The translations under genes and the position numbers were made by a program. A stretch of 64,000 bases of DNA from Diadophis punctatus similis (lineage: Eukaryota > Chordata > Lepidosauria > Squamata > Dipsadidae). The notes under the pieces were generated by a model. That model did no database searches. It worked only from the letters and a program-made list of their open reading frames with translations, and had not been told where the DNA came from. The DNA lies in NCBI GenBank assembly GCA_023053685.1, contig JALIGW010000002.1:254115239-254179238 (forward strand). The letters run 5' to 3'. Below, piece after piece: positions 21,801 to 32,029 of the stretch (its first letter is position 1; each line of letters opens with the position of its first letter).

Positions 21801-21988
21801 CCCACAGAGAGGGCCTCCTCCGGGTCCCATCGGCCAAACAATGTCGGTTGGCGGGGCCGCGGGGGAGGGCCTTCTCTGTGGGAGCCCCGTCCCTCTGGAA
21901 CCAACTTCCACCAGAGATCCGGACCATCCCCACCCTGCTGGCCTTCCGTAAAGCCTTAAAAACATGGCTCTTCCGGCAGATGGGGTGA
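18833..21988 (+). CDS. LINE ORF2: AP endonuclease plus reverse transcriptase, intact
   Basis: Uninterrupted 1051-codon frame. An N-terminal tail of about 115 G/S/R-rich residues has no domain. An apurinic-type endonuclease follows (about 116-330) with LLLNARSI, ITETW (catalytic Glu about 148), VLGDFNLPSP (about 251-260), TLDLVF and SWSDHF (about 319-323). The RT follows (about 590-850) with NFRPVSNLPFLGK, LDLSAAFDTIDH, GVPQGSVLSPILFNIYM and the catalytic YADDTQLY (about 772). The C-terminal part has LDYCNGLYMGLP and LWNQLPPEIR. It would nick target DNA and reverse-transcribe its own RNA. All key residues I can see are present. The true start may be a later ATG. Confidence 0.93.
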   Translation: MSRPGVWSLSPSAECGNRSGGGLRSIPRCSMNGMHDLSGEGGTSRGGEWISDGMGDGRIMVITGRGRYGGSRGVGCSLGMRTRCLQAISCSGPSGLVPSCSTRGPGNQGCQGPGLKLLLLNARSITNKAPLVWDLILEEGADLACITETWLGQEGGVPLSEMCPDGFSVQHQPRPQGRGGGVAIIARQNLNPRRSPAPEIVGCETLLLKLDLGVQVGLLLAYLPPSYVAKALPVLLEAVAGLAIEFPRLMVLGDFNLPSPGETSEAVQEFMASMTTMDLTQVVQGPTHEGGHTLDLVFLSGQWRDDRRLRGLVTVPLSWSDHFLLRLDFMAPLLHCKEAGPIKWFRPRRLMESEGFQRELGEIPDSLVHDSSEALVAAWNRAATGALDRIAPLWPLRGSGSRRAPWFTEELREMKRLKRRLERRWRASKAESDRTLLRTCIKSYLVAIRAAKCSHFSALIASADSRPAALFRVTRSLLAKGGVEDPLQGRAEEFSQFLADKVVQIRTDLDSIWTEQAEMPGASLSPVIWDEFEPVTPEDVDKAIGAMSASTCLLDLCPSWLVSASREVSRGWLQAVVIASLREGSIPQPLKAAVVRPLLKKPSLDPADLKNFRPVSNLPFLGKVVEKVVSLQLLRLLEDTDYLDPFQSGFRRGYSTETALVALMDDLWRARDGGYSSILVLLDLSAAFDTIDHGILLRRLGEMGVGGTVLRWFSSYLSDRTQSVLAGGQRSAPRPLVCGVPQGSVLSPILFNIYMKPLGEIIRRHGVRYQQYADDTQLYISTPCQFSEAVDVMCRCLDDVRVWMGVNRLRLNPDKTEWLWILPPKDYVDCPSLVLGGEKLTPSEQVRNLGVLLDPQLKLDQHLSAVARGTFAQIRLVHQLRPYLEREALLTVTHALVTSRLDYCNGLYMGLPLKSIRRLQLVQNAAARAVVGVPRYTHVTPILRQLHWLPISLRLQFKVLVLTFKALHGSGPGYLRDRILPHTSLRPVRSHREGLLRVPSAKQCRLAGPRGRAFSVGAPSLWNQLPPEIRTIPTLLAFRKALKTWLFRQMG

Positions 21989-22187
21989 ATAGGATAATCA
22001 GATTCCCCCTGAATGTTGTGTCTATTATGTTTTTTCTTTAATTATATCTTAATTACATTTTTAACTTAAATTATGATTATTGTTTTTAAAATGTACGTTT
22101 CTTATTCATGCTGTACGCCGCCCTGAGTCCCACGGGATTGGGCGGCCTATAAGAGCATCTAAATAAATAAATAAATAAATAAATACC

Positions 22188-22800
22188 ATTCCAGACAAGT
22201 GGCTGTCCAGTCTCTTCTTAAAAACCTCTAGTGATGGAGCACCCACAACTTCCGAAGGCAAGCCATTCCACTCGTTAATTGTTCTCACTGTTAGGAAATT
22301 TCTCCTTAGTTCTAGGTTGCTTCTCTCCTTAATTAATTTCCATCCATTATTTCTTGTCGTACCTTCTGGTGCTTTGAAAATAGGTTGACCCCCTCTTCTT
22401 TGTGGCAGTTCCTCAAATATTGGAAGACTGCTATCATGTCACCACTAGTTATTTTTTCACTAGACTAGACAAACCCAATTCCTATAACTGTTTTTCATAT
22501 GTTTTAGCTTCCAATCCCTTATCATCTTTGTTGCTCTTTCCAGAGTCTCTACATCTTTTTATAATATGGTGACCAAAACTGGATGTAGTATTCTGATTTT
22601 TCTAAGGCTTTCTAAAGCAGTACTGATACTTCACATGATCTTGATTCTATCCCTCCGTTAATGCAACCTCAGATTGCATTGACTTTTTTGGCTGATGCCG
22701 CACACTCCTGGCTCATATTTAAGTGACTGTCCACTAGGACTCTAAATAGATTAATTATCTAGTATTTTGTATGAAAACATAGGAAAAATAGTAATTGTAT
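22188..22800 (-). mobile_element. Older CR1 fragment, continuation beyond the L3 insertion
   Basis: Minus strand encodes the degraded CR1 ORF2 C-terminus (MRTINEWNGLPSEVVGAPSL). It continues the copy at 17945-18026. Stops and indels show it is old. Confidence 0.82.
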
Positions 22801-22899
22801 ATGAATCCATGGTGATTTTAGGCATACAACTGAGGAGACTACATAGGAATAGATGGTTTTAAGGCCTTCTAGTCAAAGGCCTCAAACTGCAGACGGCCT

Positions 22900-23570
22900 T
22901 CTGCAGTCTCCGAACGTTTGAAGAATGTTCGGAGACTGCAGCTGAAGAATGTTCGGAGACTGCAGCTAGTGCAGAATGCGGTGGCACGTGTGGTGATCGG
23001 TGTCCCTAGATACACCCATGTGACACCCATCCTTCGTGAACTGCACTGGCTGCCCATAGGGTTCTGAGCGCAATTCAAGGTGTTGGTGATTACCTTTAAA
23101 GCCCTACATGGCTTAGGACCAGTTTACCTTCGAGACCGCCTTCTCCAACACACCTCCCTAAGACCGATTAGAGCCCACAGAGTTGGTCTGCTGGTGGTCC
23201 CGTCAGCCAAACAATGTCGGTTGGCGGACCCACGAACGAGGGCCTTCTCTGTGACGGCACCGGCTCTCTGGAATACACTACCCCCCGAGATCCGCATAAT
23301 TCCCACCCTGCCAGCCTTCAAAAAAGCATTAAAAACATGGCTTTGTCGACAGGCCTGGGGCCAATGATTTTAATACAACACTGATTATTCTTGGCCCCAT
23401 GAGTGAATTATTGGGTTTTTAAATTGTGGTTTTAAATGCTTTTAAATGATTTAATTTTTTACATTGTTTTGATTTTGCTTTTAAATCTTTTAACTGTTTT
23501 TTAGATTTTGTATTCAATATGCTGTGAGCTGCCCAGAGTCCCTTCGGGAGTTGGGCAACATACAAATCTA

Positions 23571-23576
<6 letters not shown>
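22900..23576 (+). mobile_element. 5'-truncated L3-type LINE, ORF2 C-terminus and 3' UTR
   Basis: Encodes a broken C-terminus equivalent to the end of the intact ORF2 (FKALHGLGPVYLRDRL, LWNTLPPEIRIIPTLPAF) and ends in GGGCAACATACAAATC plus AAAT repeats. A 25-bp tandem duplication (GAATGTTCGGAGACTGCAGC) marks the 5' junction near 22920. Confidence 0.85.
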
Positions 23577-23618
<42 letters not shown>

Positions 23619-23714
23619 ATGAATGAATGAATGAATGAATGAATGAATGAATGAATGAATGAATGAATGAATGAATGAATGAATGAATGAATAAATAAAT
23701 AAATAAATAAATAA
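23572..23714 (+). repeat. (AAAT)n-(GAAT)n-(AAAT)n microsatellite
   Basis: Compound tetranucleotide array grown directly from the LINE tail at 23571: about 12 AAAT, about 17 GAAT, then AAAT again. Confidence 0.93.
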
Positions 23715-23894
23715 AGGTACCCTCAAAGTGTACATAAATAAATAAATTAAATACATTCATCATTAGGGAATCACATACCTATGGACTAAACTGGAAAATC
23801 TCTTGAAAAAATTACCATAAATATTCCCTGGAATTCCTGGGGGCAATAATCTAGTTCTCGATGCCATTTTTGCTAAGAAATCCAGGTCAGTAAG

Positions 23895-24135
23895 TCCTCA
23901 TAGTGGGAGAGAGATGTCCATGGAGATTCTCAGTCATCCAGGTCATGGTTGTCCCAAAGGTGGTTTTTTCAAGAGGCAACTGGACTTTCTGGTTTTTCTT
24001 TGAAAACGTTTCGCTTCTCATCCAAGAAGCTTCTTCAGCTCTTCTTCAGAAGCTTCTTGGATGAGAAGTGAAACGTCTTCAAAGAAAAAACAGAAAGTTC
24101 AGTTGCCTCTTGAAAAAAGCACCTTTGGGACAGTA
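23895..24135. repeat. Fold-back inverted repeat element
   Basis: Two arms of about 100 bp are near-complementary around a centre near 24040 (CATCCAAGAAGCTTCTTC...GAAGCTTCTTGGATG), with outer arms AGAGGCAACTGGACTTTC and GTTCAGTTGCCTCTTG. Partial copies occur at 12100-12180, 37900-37965 and 51350-51470. Its class is unclear; possibly the terminal hairpin of a larger retroelement. Confidence 0.7.
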
Positions 24136-24179
24136 GGAGAGAGACTTTATCTTTTCCTATAGAAAAACATCAAGGTTTT

Positions 24180-24384
24180 TGTTAAATCATGGGAATAATG
24201 ATTCTGGAGACTGACTCTTTGAACACTGTTTATTAGGCAACTCTCTCTACAACCAGCAACCTTCTGTCTGACAGCCTGCCCTTTTATAGGGAGCTATCAG
24301 ACGCTTTAACCAATAGCGTTTGAGCATTCTTCCCGCTCAAACCCTGGACCTGAGTGGAACCATTCTAACTGTCAATACATAACA
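24180..24384 (-). mobile_element. Solo LTR, 205 bp
   Basis: On the minus strand it begins TGTTATGTATTGACAG and ends CATGATTTAACA, so it has TG...CA ends. It is flanked by 5-bp duplications GTTTT (24175-24179 and 24385-24389). A TATA-like CTATAAAAGGG lies near 24287-24297, and an AATAAA signal near 24228. No internal retroelement sequence adjoins, so it is a solo LTR left by recombination. Gypsy-like or ERV-like origin cannot be decided here. Confidence 0.8.
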
Positions 24385-24489
24385 GTTTTTTTTAAGGTCA
24401 AGGAAAACCTGCTGATGTTCTATCAGGAAATTGTGAAGAAACATAAGTTTAATAGAAAGAGGTTCAGGGAATATCTTTTCTTTGAATTA

Positions 24490-24752
24490 GGAATTAGGGA
24501 TGGGTTCCTCTCGGTTCAGACTGGTTTGGTGCCAGTCCGTGGGCGCCGCCATCTTTTTTTTAAAAAAATTTAATTTCCTTCTGAGCATGCGCAGAAGCCG
24601 AGTTCCGGCATTGTGCATGCAGTCGGCATCTTTTTTTCAGCTTTGTTTTTTCCCCGGATTTTTTGTTACTGCGCATGCGCACGCACGCGCCCATGCGGCG
24701 CAGGAGGGAGCGAACCGGCAGCGAGGTAAATTGGAACCCACCCCTGTTTTGA
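24490..24752 (+). mobile_element. hAT-type MITE, CpG-rich
   Basis: Termini TAGGGATGGGTTCC and GGAACCCACCCCTG with GCGCATGCGC cores inside, related to the copies at 17257 and 43097. I could not define a clean duplication. Confidence 0.65.
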
Positions 24753-25560
24753 ATGAGTTGAACATTTCAGATGTCATATTGGCACATCTGGAAAAACCTG
24801 AATCTGAAAGCTTCCGGGTTTTCCCCACTCAAAAGAAAGTCCCTGCCCCAGCACCCACATGTCTATCACATCATCCAATCAAAGCACTTGTTGTGGCCTG
24901 CCAGCAGCCCGTACAGCTGATAGTGGATCCTGTTCGAGAGGAGACCGACTTGGTGATGGGTCAGCGGCCTGTGCAGCTGGCACCCAAGTCGGACAGTGAG
25001 GAGGCTGGCAAGGACTCGGTGCCAGAGGCAGAGGTTCAGCCAGGGCCTTAGGAACCTCCAGCACCTCACATCAGTGATGAGGAAGAAGAGGCTTCTCCTC
25101 TTCTTAATGCACGGGATGCAGAGCTGCCAAAAGGCAGGAATGGTTACTCCAGAGGAGGTCTCCTCAGGAGTAAGACTTGGGGCTAATTGGCCACTCCCCT
25201 AGTCTACTTAAGGAAAGCAGAGGCAGCTGAATCTCTGTAGGAAACAACGTTTGAAATTCGTTTGTTCGTCGTGTGCCTCGTGTCTGGAAAATCTCTGCTC
25301 TACTTATCTGCTTCGGCTTGTTTATTGACAACTTCTAGGCATTTTGCCAAGTTTCGTGAGCTATCAAAGACTAATTGCTATTATATGATTTAAGACTTTC
25401 TGAACTTATGCCAGCTGTTAATGATGACTAATTAACAGTTGGGCTTTTGCAAGAAAAGACTGCCTTTAGGTTTGTGTTCTGGTGACATCTACTAAGACAG
25501 TTATTAGTAGTCGGTTATTGATTAAAATAAGTTCGAACAAACTGTGTGTTTGCTACGTTC
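24753..25560 (+). other. Possible degraded LTR retroelement end
   Basis: 24753-25050 is open with acidic and proline-rich codons (ORF 24500-25051 begins in the MITE, so it is not a gene). 25190-25560 reads like an LTR R/U5 region, with CTACTTAAGG and then CGTTTGTTCGTCGTGTGCC. No TG...CA pair or duplication was found, so this is tentative. Confidence 0.3.
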
Positions 25561-25838
25561 TTAGCTGGGGCAGAACAGCACTGTCCCAACTGGAGATGTT
25601 TCCCAGGCACACCCTTCCAGGACTCTCAGAGAAAGGAATGTTATTTTGACTATATATCACCCAAGTTCCATACAATCCCCCCTCCCAGTTTCCCATGGCA
25701 TTAAATGTGGCAGGCCTGAAGATCCAATGCCCAAGATGGTTTCCAGGCCTGACAGGCTGCCCCACTTCATCCGATGATCGAATCTTGCAATGAGATCAAA
25801 AGACCAACACAGGGGGTTAGCCACTATCACCTAACCAC

Positions 25839-26030
25839 CAGAGGTGAAATTCATTTACCTTCCCTAATGGTTCGCAAATGTGAGCGTGCATGCGACGCAT
25901 CTGGGTATGCACACTGCTTTCTGCGCATGCGCAGATGAGGCGTGTTATGTCAGGGCGGGTGGGTGGAGCCTCCCGAGTTGCCGCTACCAGTTTGCGCGAT
26001 CCGGAGAGAACCAGCTGAATACCACCACTG
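25839..26030 (+). mobile_element. hAT-type MITE
   Basis: Termini CAGAGGTGAAATTC and CACCACTG, flanked by perfect 8-bp duplications CTAACCAC (25831-25838 and 26031-26038). Contains the CTGCGCATGCGCAG palindrome. Confidence 0.9.
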
Positions 26031-26091
26031 CTAACCACCCCTTCCCCCCACCAGGGGGACTCTTTGGCTTATCAGGATATTTATGTCATGT

Positions 26092-26297
26092 GATCCCCTC
26101 TTGTGACCTTCTGACAAGCAAAGTCAATGGGGAAGCCAGATCCATTTAACAATCGGGTTACTAACTTAACAACTGCAATTATTCACTTAACAAATATGTC
26201 AAGAAAAGTTGTAAAATGGGACAAAATTCATTTAACAAATGTTTCACTTAGCAACAGAAATTTTGGGCACAGTTGTGGTCATAAGTCGAGGATAATC
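26092..26297 (+). mobile_element. MITE fragment (GTCATAAGTCGAGG family)
   Basis: 5'-truncated copy ending GTGGTCATAAGTCGAGGATAA, similar to the ends at 39182 and 9411. Confidence 0.65.
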
Positions 26298-26339
26298 TGT
26301 ACACATATATAGTAAATAAAGGAGGAACCTTGCAATTGT

Positions 26340-26918
26340 TGTGAAAGGCAAAGGATGTTGTAATCCTTTATCTTTCTGGTGGGGTTTGTCTGTGGTGGGG
26401 GATGAAGTCCACCATCTTTTAATCCTTTATGCTGTGGCCCTGCAAGGCTCCCTACAACCCACTAGTAAAAGAGAGGTCACCCTATTGTTGCATCTTGTTA
26501 AAGATTCTCTGGATTCCCCCCCCCCCACTCTTATTAAGATGGTCACTGAAAAAGTTGATAGTGGCAAGAATTGCATCAGCAATTTCTCCAGCTGTGTATG
26601 AGATCACCCAAAGTTCTACATGTTGCAGATGGTGATGCTTCCCCTTGTAATTAGTTACGTCCTGGTTGCCTTCTTGCTGATTCTCCAGACCTTTCCCCCA
26701 ATGATTACCTTCAGTATAAACAATAGACTTAAGAACAATAGGAAGTGACAGCTTGTGTTAGACAGTTTCAGAGTTTAAATGCCTTCTTTGCTACTTAATG
26801 CTCAAGTGGCTGTGTGGTGTGAGAATTTATGTTAGTCTCCTTCAGATATACAATTTAGTCCTTCGTTGTTCTTAGACATATTTGATAAGAGCAAGTGGCT
26901 CTGCTCCACATATCAACT
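26340..26918 (+). promoter_or_regulatory. Conserved upstream region of V2R-B
   Basis: Shares blocks with the regions before V2R-C (43400-43921) and V2R-D (58190-58713), such as AAAGATTCTCTGGAT, GAAAAAGTTGATAGTGGCAAG and GATATTTGATAAG just before the ATG. It should hold the promoter and 5' UTR, but equal conservation can simply reflect recent duplication. No TATA box is assigned. Confidence 0.45.
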
Positions 26919-27127
26919 ATGGTCGTACTGGTTCTTCTCCTCCTCTTGCCCCATCTGACTTGTGGGGTGCTGAAGGCTAAGTGCCCTTTGCATTTGGAAC
27001 CAGATGAAGTAAAGCCACTGAATTTCTACAGACCAGGAGACCATCTCATCAGCGGGATCACTTCTGCTACAACTGCAAAGTTTCTGTTTTACAAGTTCAA
27101 CGGGGCTCCTTCTGCTAAACTTTATGA
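26919..27127 (+). CDS. V2R-B exon 1 (signal peptide and N-terminus)
   Basis: Starts at ATG 26919; open sequence upstream from 26895 has only a GTG and is not the start. Residues 1-16 form a leucine-rich signal peptide (MVVLVLLLLLPHLTCG), followed by the mature N-terminus VLKAKCPLHLEPDE and the V2R motif FYRPGDHLISGI. It ends after 69 codons plus 2 nt at GTAAGT, a consensus donor. The 209-nt length and phase equal V2R-C exon 1. The conserved cysteine after the signal peptide starts the ligand-binding ectodomain. The protein goes to the dendritic membrane of vomeronasal sensory neurons by family knowledge. Confidence 0.92.
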
Positions 27128-27527
27128 GTAAGTCACCCTGAGTAGGAGAAAGGTACAAGCCGCTCCGTTTCTTTTGCGAGAGTCGATTGTGCTGTGAGAT
27201 TGTCACGGAAGGAATGTTAGACGTGAACAACCAAAATGTAGGAGGGGACTCCATTGATAGCTCATCTCATAAATGGCAATTCAGCCTAAGTGGGGAAAAA
27301 CCTGGGAAGAAACAATTCAAAATCTTCCATGTGCCCTGACATATTTTGTCCTAAAGCTAGTATTAAGTATGTTATACTGAAGCCCATGTAATTCTTTCTT
27401 CCTTGATCTTGGAGATGACACCTTTTTCCTAACTTTAAAATGCACAAAAACCCCTAAATCGGGAAGCCTATCCTCTTTATCTGATGCCTTGAGTTAATTT
27501 CATCTTAAGGCAAAGATGACTCTAGAC

Positions 27528-28623
27528 CAGTGATGGGCAACCTTTTGAGCTTGGTGTGTCAAAATTCGCCAAAAAAACCGAGCATAACTCGGGTGGTGTG
27601 TCACTTCGGGGGAAAAAAACCCATAATTTTGCGATATTTATAATTTAAATAACAAAAATGTATAATTGTAATATATAACTGTAACTACTGCTACTACCAC
27701 TTCCTTTACTTAACCTTGGTTTTTTATTTTTTGGGTTCTCCATCAGGGGGGCAGTGACAGAAGATAGAATTATAGATAGCCTGTCAGCCCTGCAAGCAAT
27801 TATGGGTTAACTAGCCGAACTGACCACAAGATGGCACATGTAATTGTCTTTTAGGAAAGCCTCCCCCTCACTTATCTCAGTAATGATGGTCAATTAGAAA
27901 TCCATCTCCAGCTTCCCTGCCACCTCCGCCGGTGGTGGTGGGGAACAGAATCAAGGCAAAATTATCTTTTTCTTCTTCACTTTACATATAATCCTTCAGG
28001 ATCGAGGCGACAGCAGCAGCAAGCTTCAGAAAGCTGGGGGAGGGCAGGGAGAGAGAGACCCTCCCAACTCAGGGAACTGAAGCTCTAGCAACGTTTCTCT
28101 TCTTTGGCTGGCCTTTTTTTTCTAAAAGGCATTCCCTTTTAATTTCACATTCATATTCGGCACTCCCTATTTAATTTCCCTTCCTCTTCCCTGCATTTCC
28201 CTGCGAAGGAGGGCGATGAGGGCGATTTTAATATTAAAATCGAGCGAGGCAGCGATGGGGTGGGGCAACCTCGGCTCAGAGTGAACCATGGGAACTCAAT
28301 CATTCACATGATACCCAAACGTCAGGAGTTAAGTGACTAGAGGCGCCCTCTTCAAACGCCCGCAGGGAAAGACGGAGGGGGGACGGGCGGTGGCTGCACG
28401 TGTTGCTTTGCCCGCTCCCTCCTAGCTTCATCTGCCCAGGTGTGTGTGTGTGTTTGGGGGGGTATTCCTATTAAGACAGGAATGGTGGGGGATCTCTTTT
28501 TCATTTCTTTTTTTCTTTTTCTTCGCGACGGTCTCGGCATGCGGCCCCATACTCGGCTGCGTGTCAGCGAAAATGGCTACGCGTGTCAGTGCTGACACTC
28601 ATGCCATAGGTTCACCATCACGG
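27528..28623 (+). mobile_element. hAT element resembling OposCharlie1 (OC1), non-autonomous
   Basis: 1.1-kb element in V2R-B intron 1 with ends CAGTGATGGGCAACCT and AGGTTCACCATCACGG, and perfect 8-bp duplications CTCTAGAC (27520-27527 and 28624-28631). The interior GCGTGTCAGTGCTGACAC and AGCGAAAATGGCTACGCG are what I remember of OC1, a hAT family reported as horizontally transferred among animals. There is no transposase ORF. The family name needs a Dfam/RepBase check. Confidence 0.75.
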
Positions 28624-28631
28624 CTCTAGAC

Positions 28632-30150
28632 AGAGAGAGACTATCATCTGGGCACAGGCTACTGTTTCTTTCGAAGATGTTCACCAGGGTCCATTTGAAG
28701 TGCAGCATAAACTTCCATTTTTATCTCTCCCCCCTTTCTTTCCAGTCTTCATGGGTGTCTACTAATAAATATCAGCCTGACCGTTAATTTATATGAAGAG
28801 TCAAATCAACAGTTGAGGATCAAAAGTCGATATGAAAGAAACTTATTTTGTAATTTGCCTGTTTTTGCTCCGGCCTCTCTTCGATTCTTTCCAACAATAA
28901 TCCTAAGAGTTTAATTGTCATTTGATTCCTCTCTTTTGTTCCCCATATAGGTTGCATCGTTATAATAAGGTTAAGCTAAAGTGCTTTTATTGAAGAGCAA
29001 CGTAACAGTCCATGTAAATACATCATCACAAAAAATACAATATAATAGGACCTTAAAATGCAATATAAATGTTCAAACTTATGTCTGCGCTATTCAGACT
29101 TATGTCCTGAAATCAAAATCACTAAGGGACTTAAACACACAGAAACAAACAAGCAAACAAAATTCTAGGACGAAGATAGAGCAGAGAGGTTAGCTTACAA
29201 AACATTGAAATAATACTAATGTTAAACATTATTATAATCTGTGATCAGAATTCAACAGGATAACAGCAGATGAAACAAATAATATAGTTTATAGCAAGAA
29301 CTTTGATGCAATCAAAGTGCATCTGGTTTTATACCGTCTAACAAAATAGGATTATGTTCATAAAAAGGTAGTCAAACTAGCCTGGAATGTTAACATGCAG
29401 TTGCTATGATGAGGCTTCAAATCAAGCAGGCAGGAGAGAGACTTCCAAAAGGATGAAGGGAACATTTAAAATAAGACATGGAAATTCAAGTTAAATCTTG
29501 ACACTACCTCTCTCTCTCTAAGGTCTTTCTCTTTCTGTCTCACTCTCTCTAACCTTCCTTTTCACACACATAAAACACAAAAATGTGGTTGACTAACTAC
29601 ATCTGTACTGAAGATCCAAATATTACAACATCCAGTAACTTGACCTGTAGCATCAGATCAACTAATATGTGTTAATTTTCTAATGTGATATATGACCCTG
29701 CACGTCAGCTATTTCCCCACCCAATTCCATGTCAAATATGGTGACTGTTTTATGTTTAGTAATTTTCTCCTCCATTTCCTCCCCACCCCCTACTTTCAAC
29801 CAGGACATAAAGACAATTATGGCTATATGTTTTCAATGGACTGTAAAATCGAATAGGCAAGAAGAGAATTGTAACTTTTTAGGGAGCCACAAAATCCTTT
29901 GTCAATTCTGTGCTTTTAAACTGAAAAGAAGACATAGAATTGATTTCTTTATGAAGACTCTCCAGTTCTATTTATATTTAAGAACTGGTATCTGGAATGC
30001 ATCTGATTTGTAAATCAACCCAAGCAGGAGTTAGAAATTAGATCCTGTGGTTTTAAGTTTTCTTATTAATATTAGAATCAAAGGAGCCCTCATTAAATAC
30101 GTCATTCTGATTGAATGCAGGATGAAAATCTGATCCACCTATATTTGCAG
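28632..30150 (+). other. V2R-B intron 1, remainder
   Basis: AT-rich intron with a CT-rich simple tract near 29508-29560. No gene or clear element. The 94-codon ORF at 29729-30013 is open by chance as far as I can tell. Confidence 0.5.
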
Positions 30151-30442
30151 AAAAGGCTCCACAATGTACTGGAAAGCCCTGTCCTTCCATTTTGCCCTTG
30201 AGGAGATTAACCAGAATCCCCAAATCTTACCCAATGTCACCCTGGGCTACAATATTCATGACAACTATTTTAACACAAAGGTGACTTCGGAAATTTTGTT
30301 GGACCTGCTTTCAATGGGAGAGGCAGATATTCCAAATTATAACTGTGGAAAATGGAGAAACACACTGATGGTCCTTGAAGGAGCTGATTCAGACATGTCC
30401 ATTCAGATATCAACCATGCTGAACACCTTCAAGATCCCACAG
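30151..30442 (+). CDS. V2R-B exon 2 (Venus-flytrap lobe 1)
   Basis: 292 nt after an ATTTGCAG acceptor. The first base completes a GAA codon from exon 1, and it ends in phase 0 at CCACAG|GTAGAT. It encodes MYWKALSFHFALEEINQNP, LPNVTLGYNIHDNYF, NYNCGKWRN and VLEGADSDMSIQIS, the amino-terminal lobe core of class C receptors. Identical length to exon 2 of V2R-C, and strongly similar sequence. The frame would run on to 30478 into the intron. Confidence 0.93.
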
Positions 30443-30521
30443 GTAGATTTGTGCACGCATGATCGCTTGGTCATTTGAAAGGGGATAAAGTTCCTAAAGG
30501 CCATGATAGGCAACTAGAGTT

Positions 30522-30522
30522 T

Positions 30523-30621
<99 letters not shown>

Positions 30622-30624
30622 TTT
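30522..30624 (+). repeat. (TTTA)n microsatellite
   Basis: About 25 TTTA units forming the tail of the minus-strand LINE that follows. Confidence 0.95.
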
Positions 30625-31860
30625 TGTCAACACCTGTACAAGATAACAGGTATGATATAAACATAAACAAAAGCAAAGTATGTATAGATAAATTTAGACA
30701 ATAGGACAGAAGGACAGGGATGGTAGGCATGATGGTGCTCTTATGCACGCCCCTTACAGACCTCTTAGGAATGGGGCGAGGTCAACTGTAGACAGTCTAA
30801 GGTTAAAGTTTTGGGGGTTTGGGGAAGAAATCACAGAGTCAGGTAGTGTATTCCAGGCATTGATTACTCTATTGCTGAAATCATATTTTCTGCAGTCGAG
30901 TTTCCAGCGGTTTACATTGAGTTTGAATCTATTGTGTGCTCGTGTATTATTGCGGTTGAAGTTGAAGTATTCATTGACAGGTAGGACATTGTGGCAGATG
31001 ATTTTATGAACTACATTTAGATCAGATCGAAGGCGACATAGCTCTAAGTTGTCTAAGCCCAAAATTTCAAGTCTGGTGGAATAAGGAATTCTATTGTGAG
31101 CAGAGGAGTAGAGGACTCTTCTTGTGAAGTATTTCTGGACTCTCTCAATTGTATTAATGTCCGATATGCAATGCGGGTTCCAGACAGGTGAGCTGTATTC
31201 GAGGATTGGTCTGGCAAATGTTTTGTATGCTCTGGTTAGCAGAGTGATATTGCCAGAGAAGAAGCTACGCAAGATTAGGTTGACAACTCTTAGTGCCTTT
31301 TTGGCAATGTTGTTACAATGGGCTCTGGCACTTAGGTCATTAGATATGAGTACTCCAAGGTCTTTAACAGAGTGAGGGTCATCTACAAGGTCGTGTCCTC
31401 CAAGTTTATATTTTGTGTTTGGATTCTTTTTGCCAATGTGTAAGACAGAGCATTTGTTGGTTGAGATTTGTAGTTGCCAGTTATCAGACCATTATGATAC
31501 ATGGTCAAGGTCTTTTTGAAGGGTAGAAGTATTGTCAGTGGTGTTGAATAGCTTAACATCGTCAGCAAAGAGAACGCAATTGCTTATAATATGATCACAA
31601 AGGTCGTTGATGTAAAGAATAAATAGTGTTGGTCCTAGAATGCTGCCTTGAGGGACACCACTGTTGACAGGTGCAGGATTTGATAGGGCATTCCCTATTT
31701 TAACCATTTATTGCCTGTTTGACAAGAACGCAGTTATCCAATCATGAAGGGGACCAGAGATGCCATAAGATTTTAGTTTCTGAAGTAGTTTGTCGTGTAC
31801 TACTGAATCAAAGGCTTGGGAGAGAAGATTCAAGAATCTGAATTAGCTATGGCCCAGATG
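30625..31860 (-). mobile_element. Jockey/CR1-superfamily LINE, RT and C-terminal part
   Basis: The minus strand encodes RT motif GVPQGSILGPTLFILYINDL and a catalytic-box variant FADDVKLF (31492-31707). After frame breaks comes the C-terminal part with LEYSSPVWNPHCISDIN and FTRRVLYSSAHNRIPYSTRL (30754-31272). The 3' UTR has GGGGCGTGCATAAG and the AAAT tail. The frame is broken in several places, so it is dead. The copy lies in V2R-B intron 2. The same family recurs at 36630, 45715, 50985 and probably 62060. Confidence 0.85.
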
Positions 31861-32029
31861 AACCTTTCGTTCCAAGGCCTTTGACCAAATTTGTGGACCC
31901 TTATTGGATACATGCAAAAGAAAAATATTAGGGCACGTGGGGAGAATTGCAGGACCTGAGCAAGGGGATATTCTGCATGTCTTCTTTGGAACATATGTCA
32001 AAATGGCCACAGATGAACAAATAACAATG

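Larger units (their letters stand above)
18027..22182 (+). mobile_element. Apparently full-length L3/CR1-type LINE
   Basis: A 4.16-kb LINE inserted in an older CR1, with ATACC on both sides (18022-18026 and 22183-22187) as a possible 5-bp duplication. It has a 5' region with tandem repeats, a small ORF (18329-18763), an uninterrupted ORF2 (18833-21988) and a short 3' UTR. The 3' UTR holds the family signature CCGCCCTGAGTCC...GGGCGGC and an AAAT tail. Intact ORF2 and intact ends suggest a young insertion. Truncated 3' relatives lie at 22900 and 41903. Confidence 0.87.

Noticed and set aside
24500..25051. 183-codon ORF with a plausible composition
   Set aside because: Its start lies inside a hAT MITE and the rest has no recognisable domain; kept only as a possible retroelement remnant.
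26895..26918. Longer V2R-B N-terminus
   Set aside because: The upstream frame begins with GTG, not ATG; the first ATG, at 26919, begins directly with the signal peptide.
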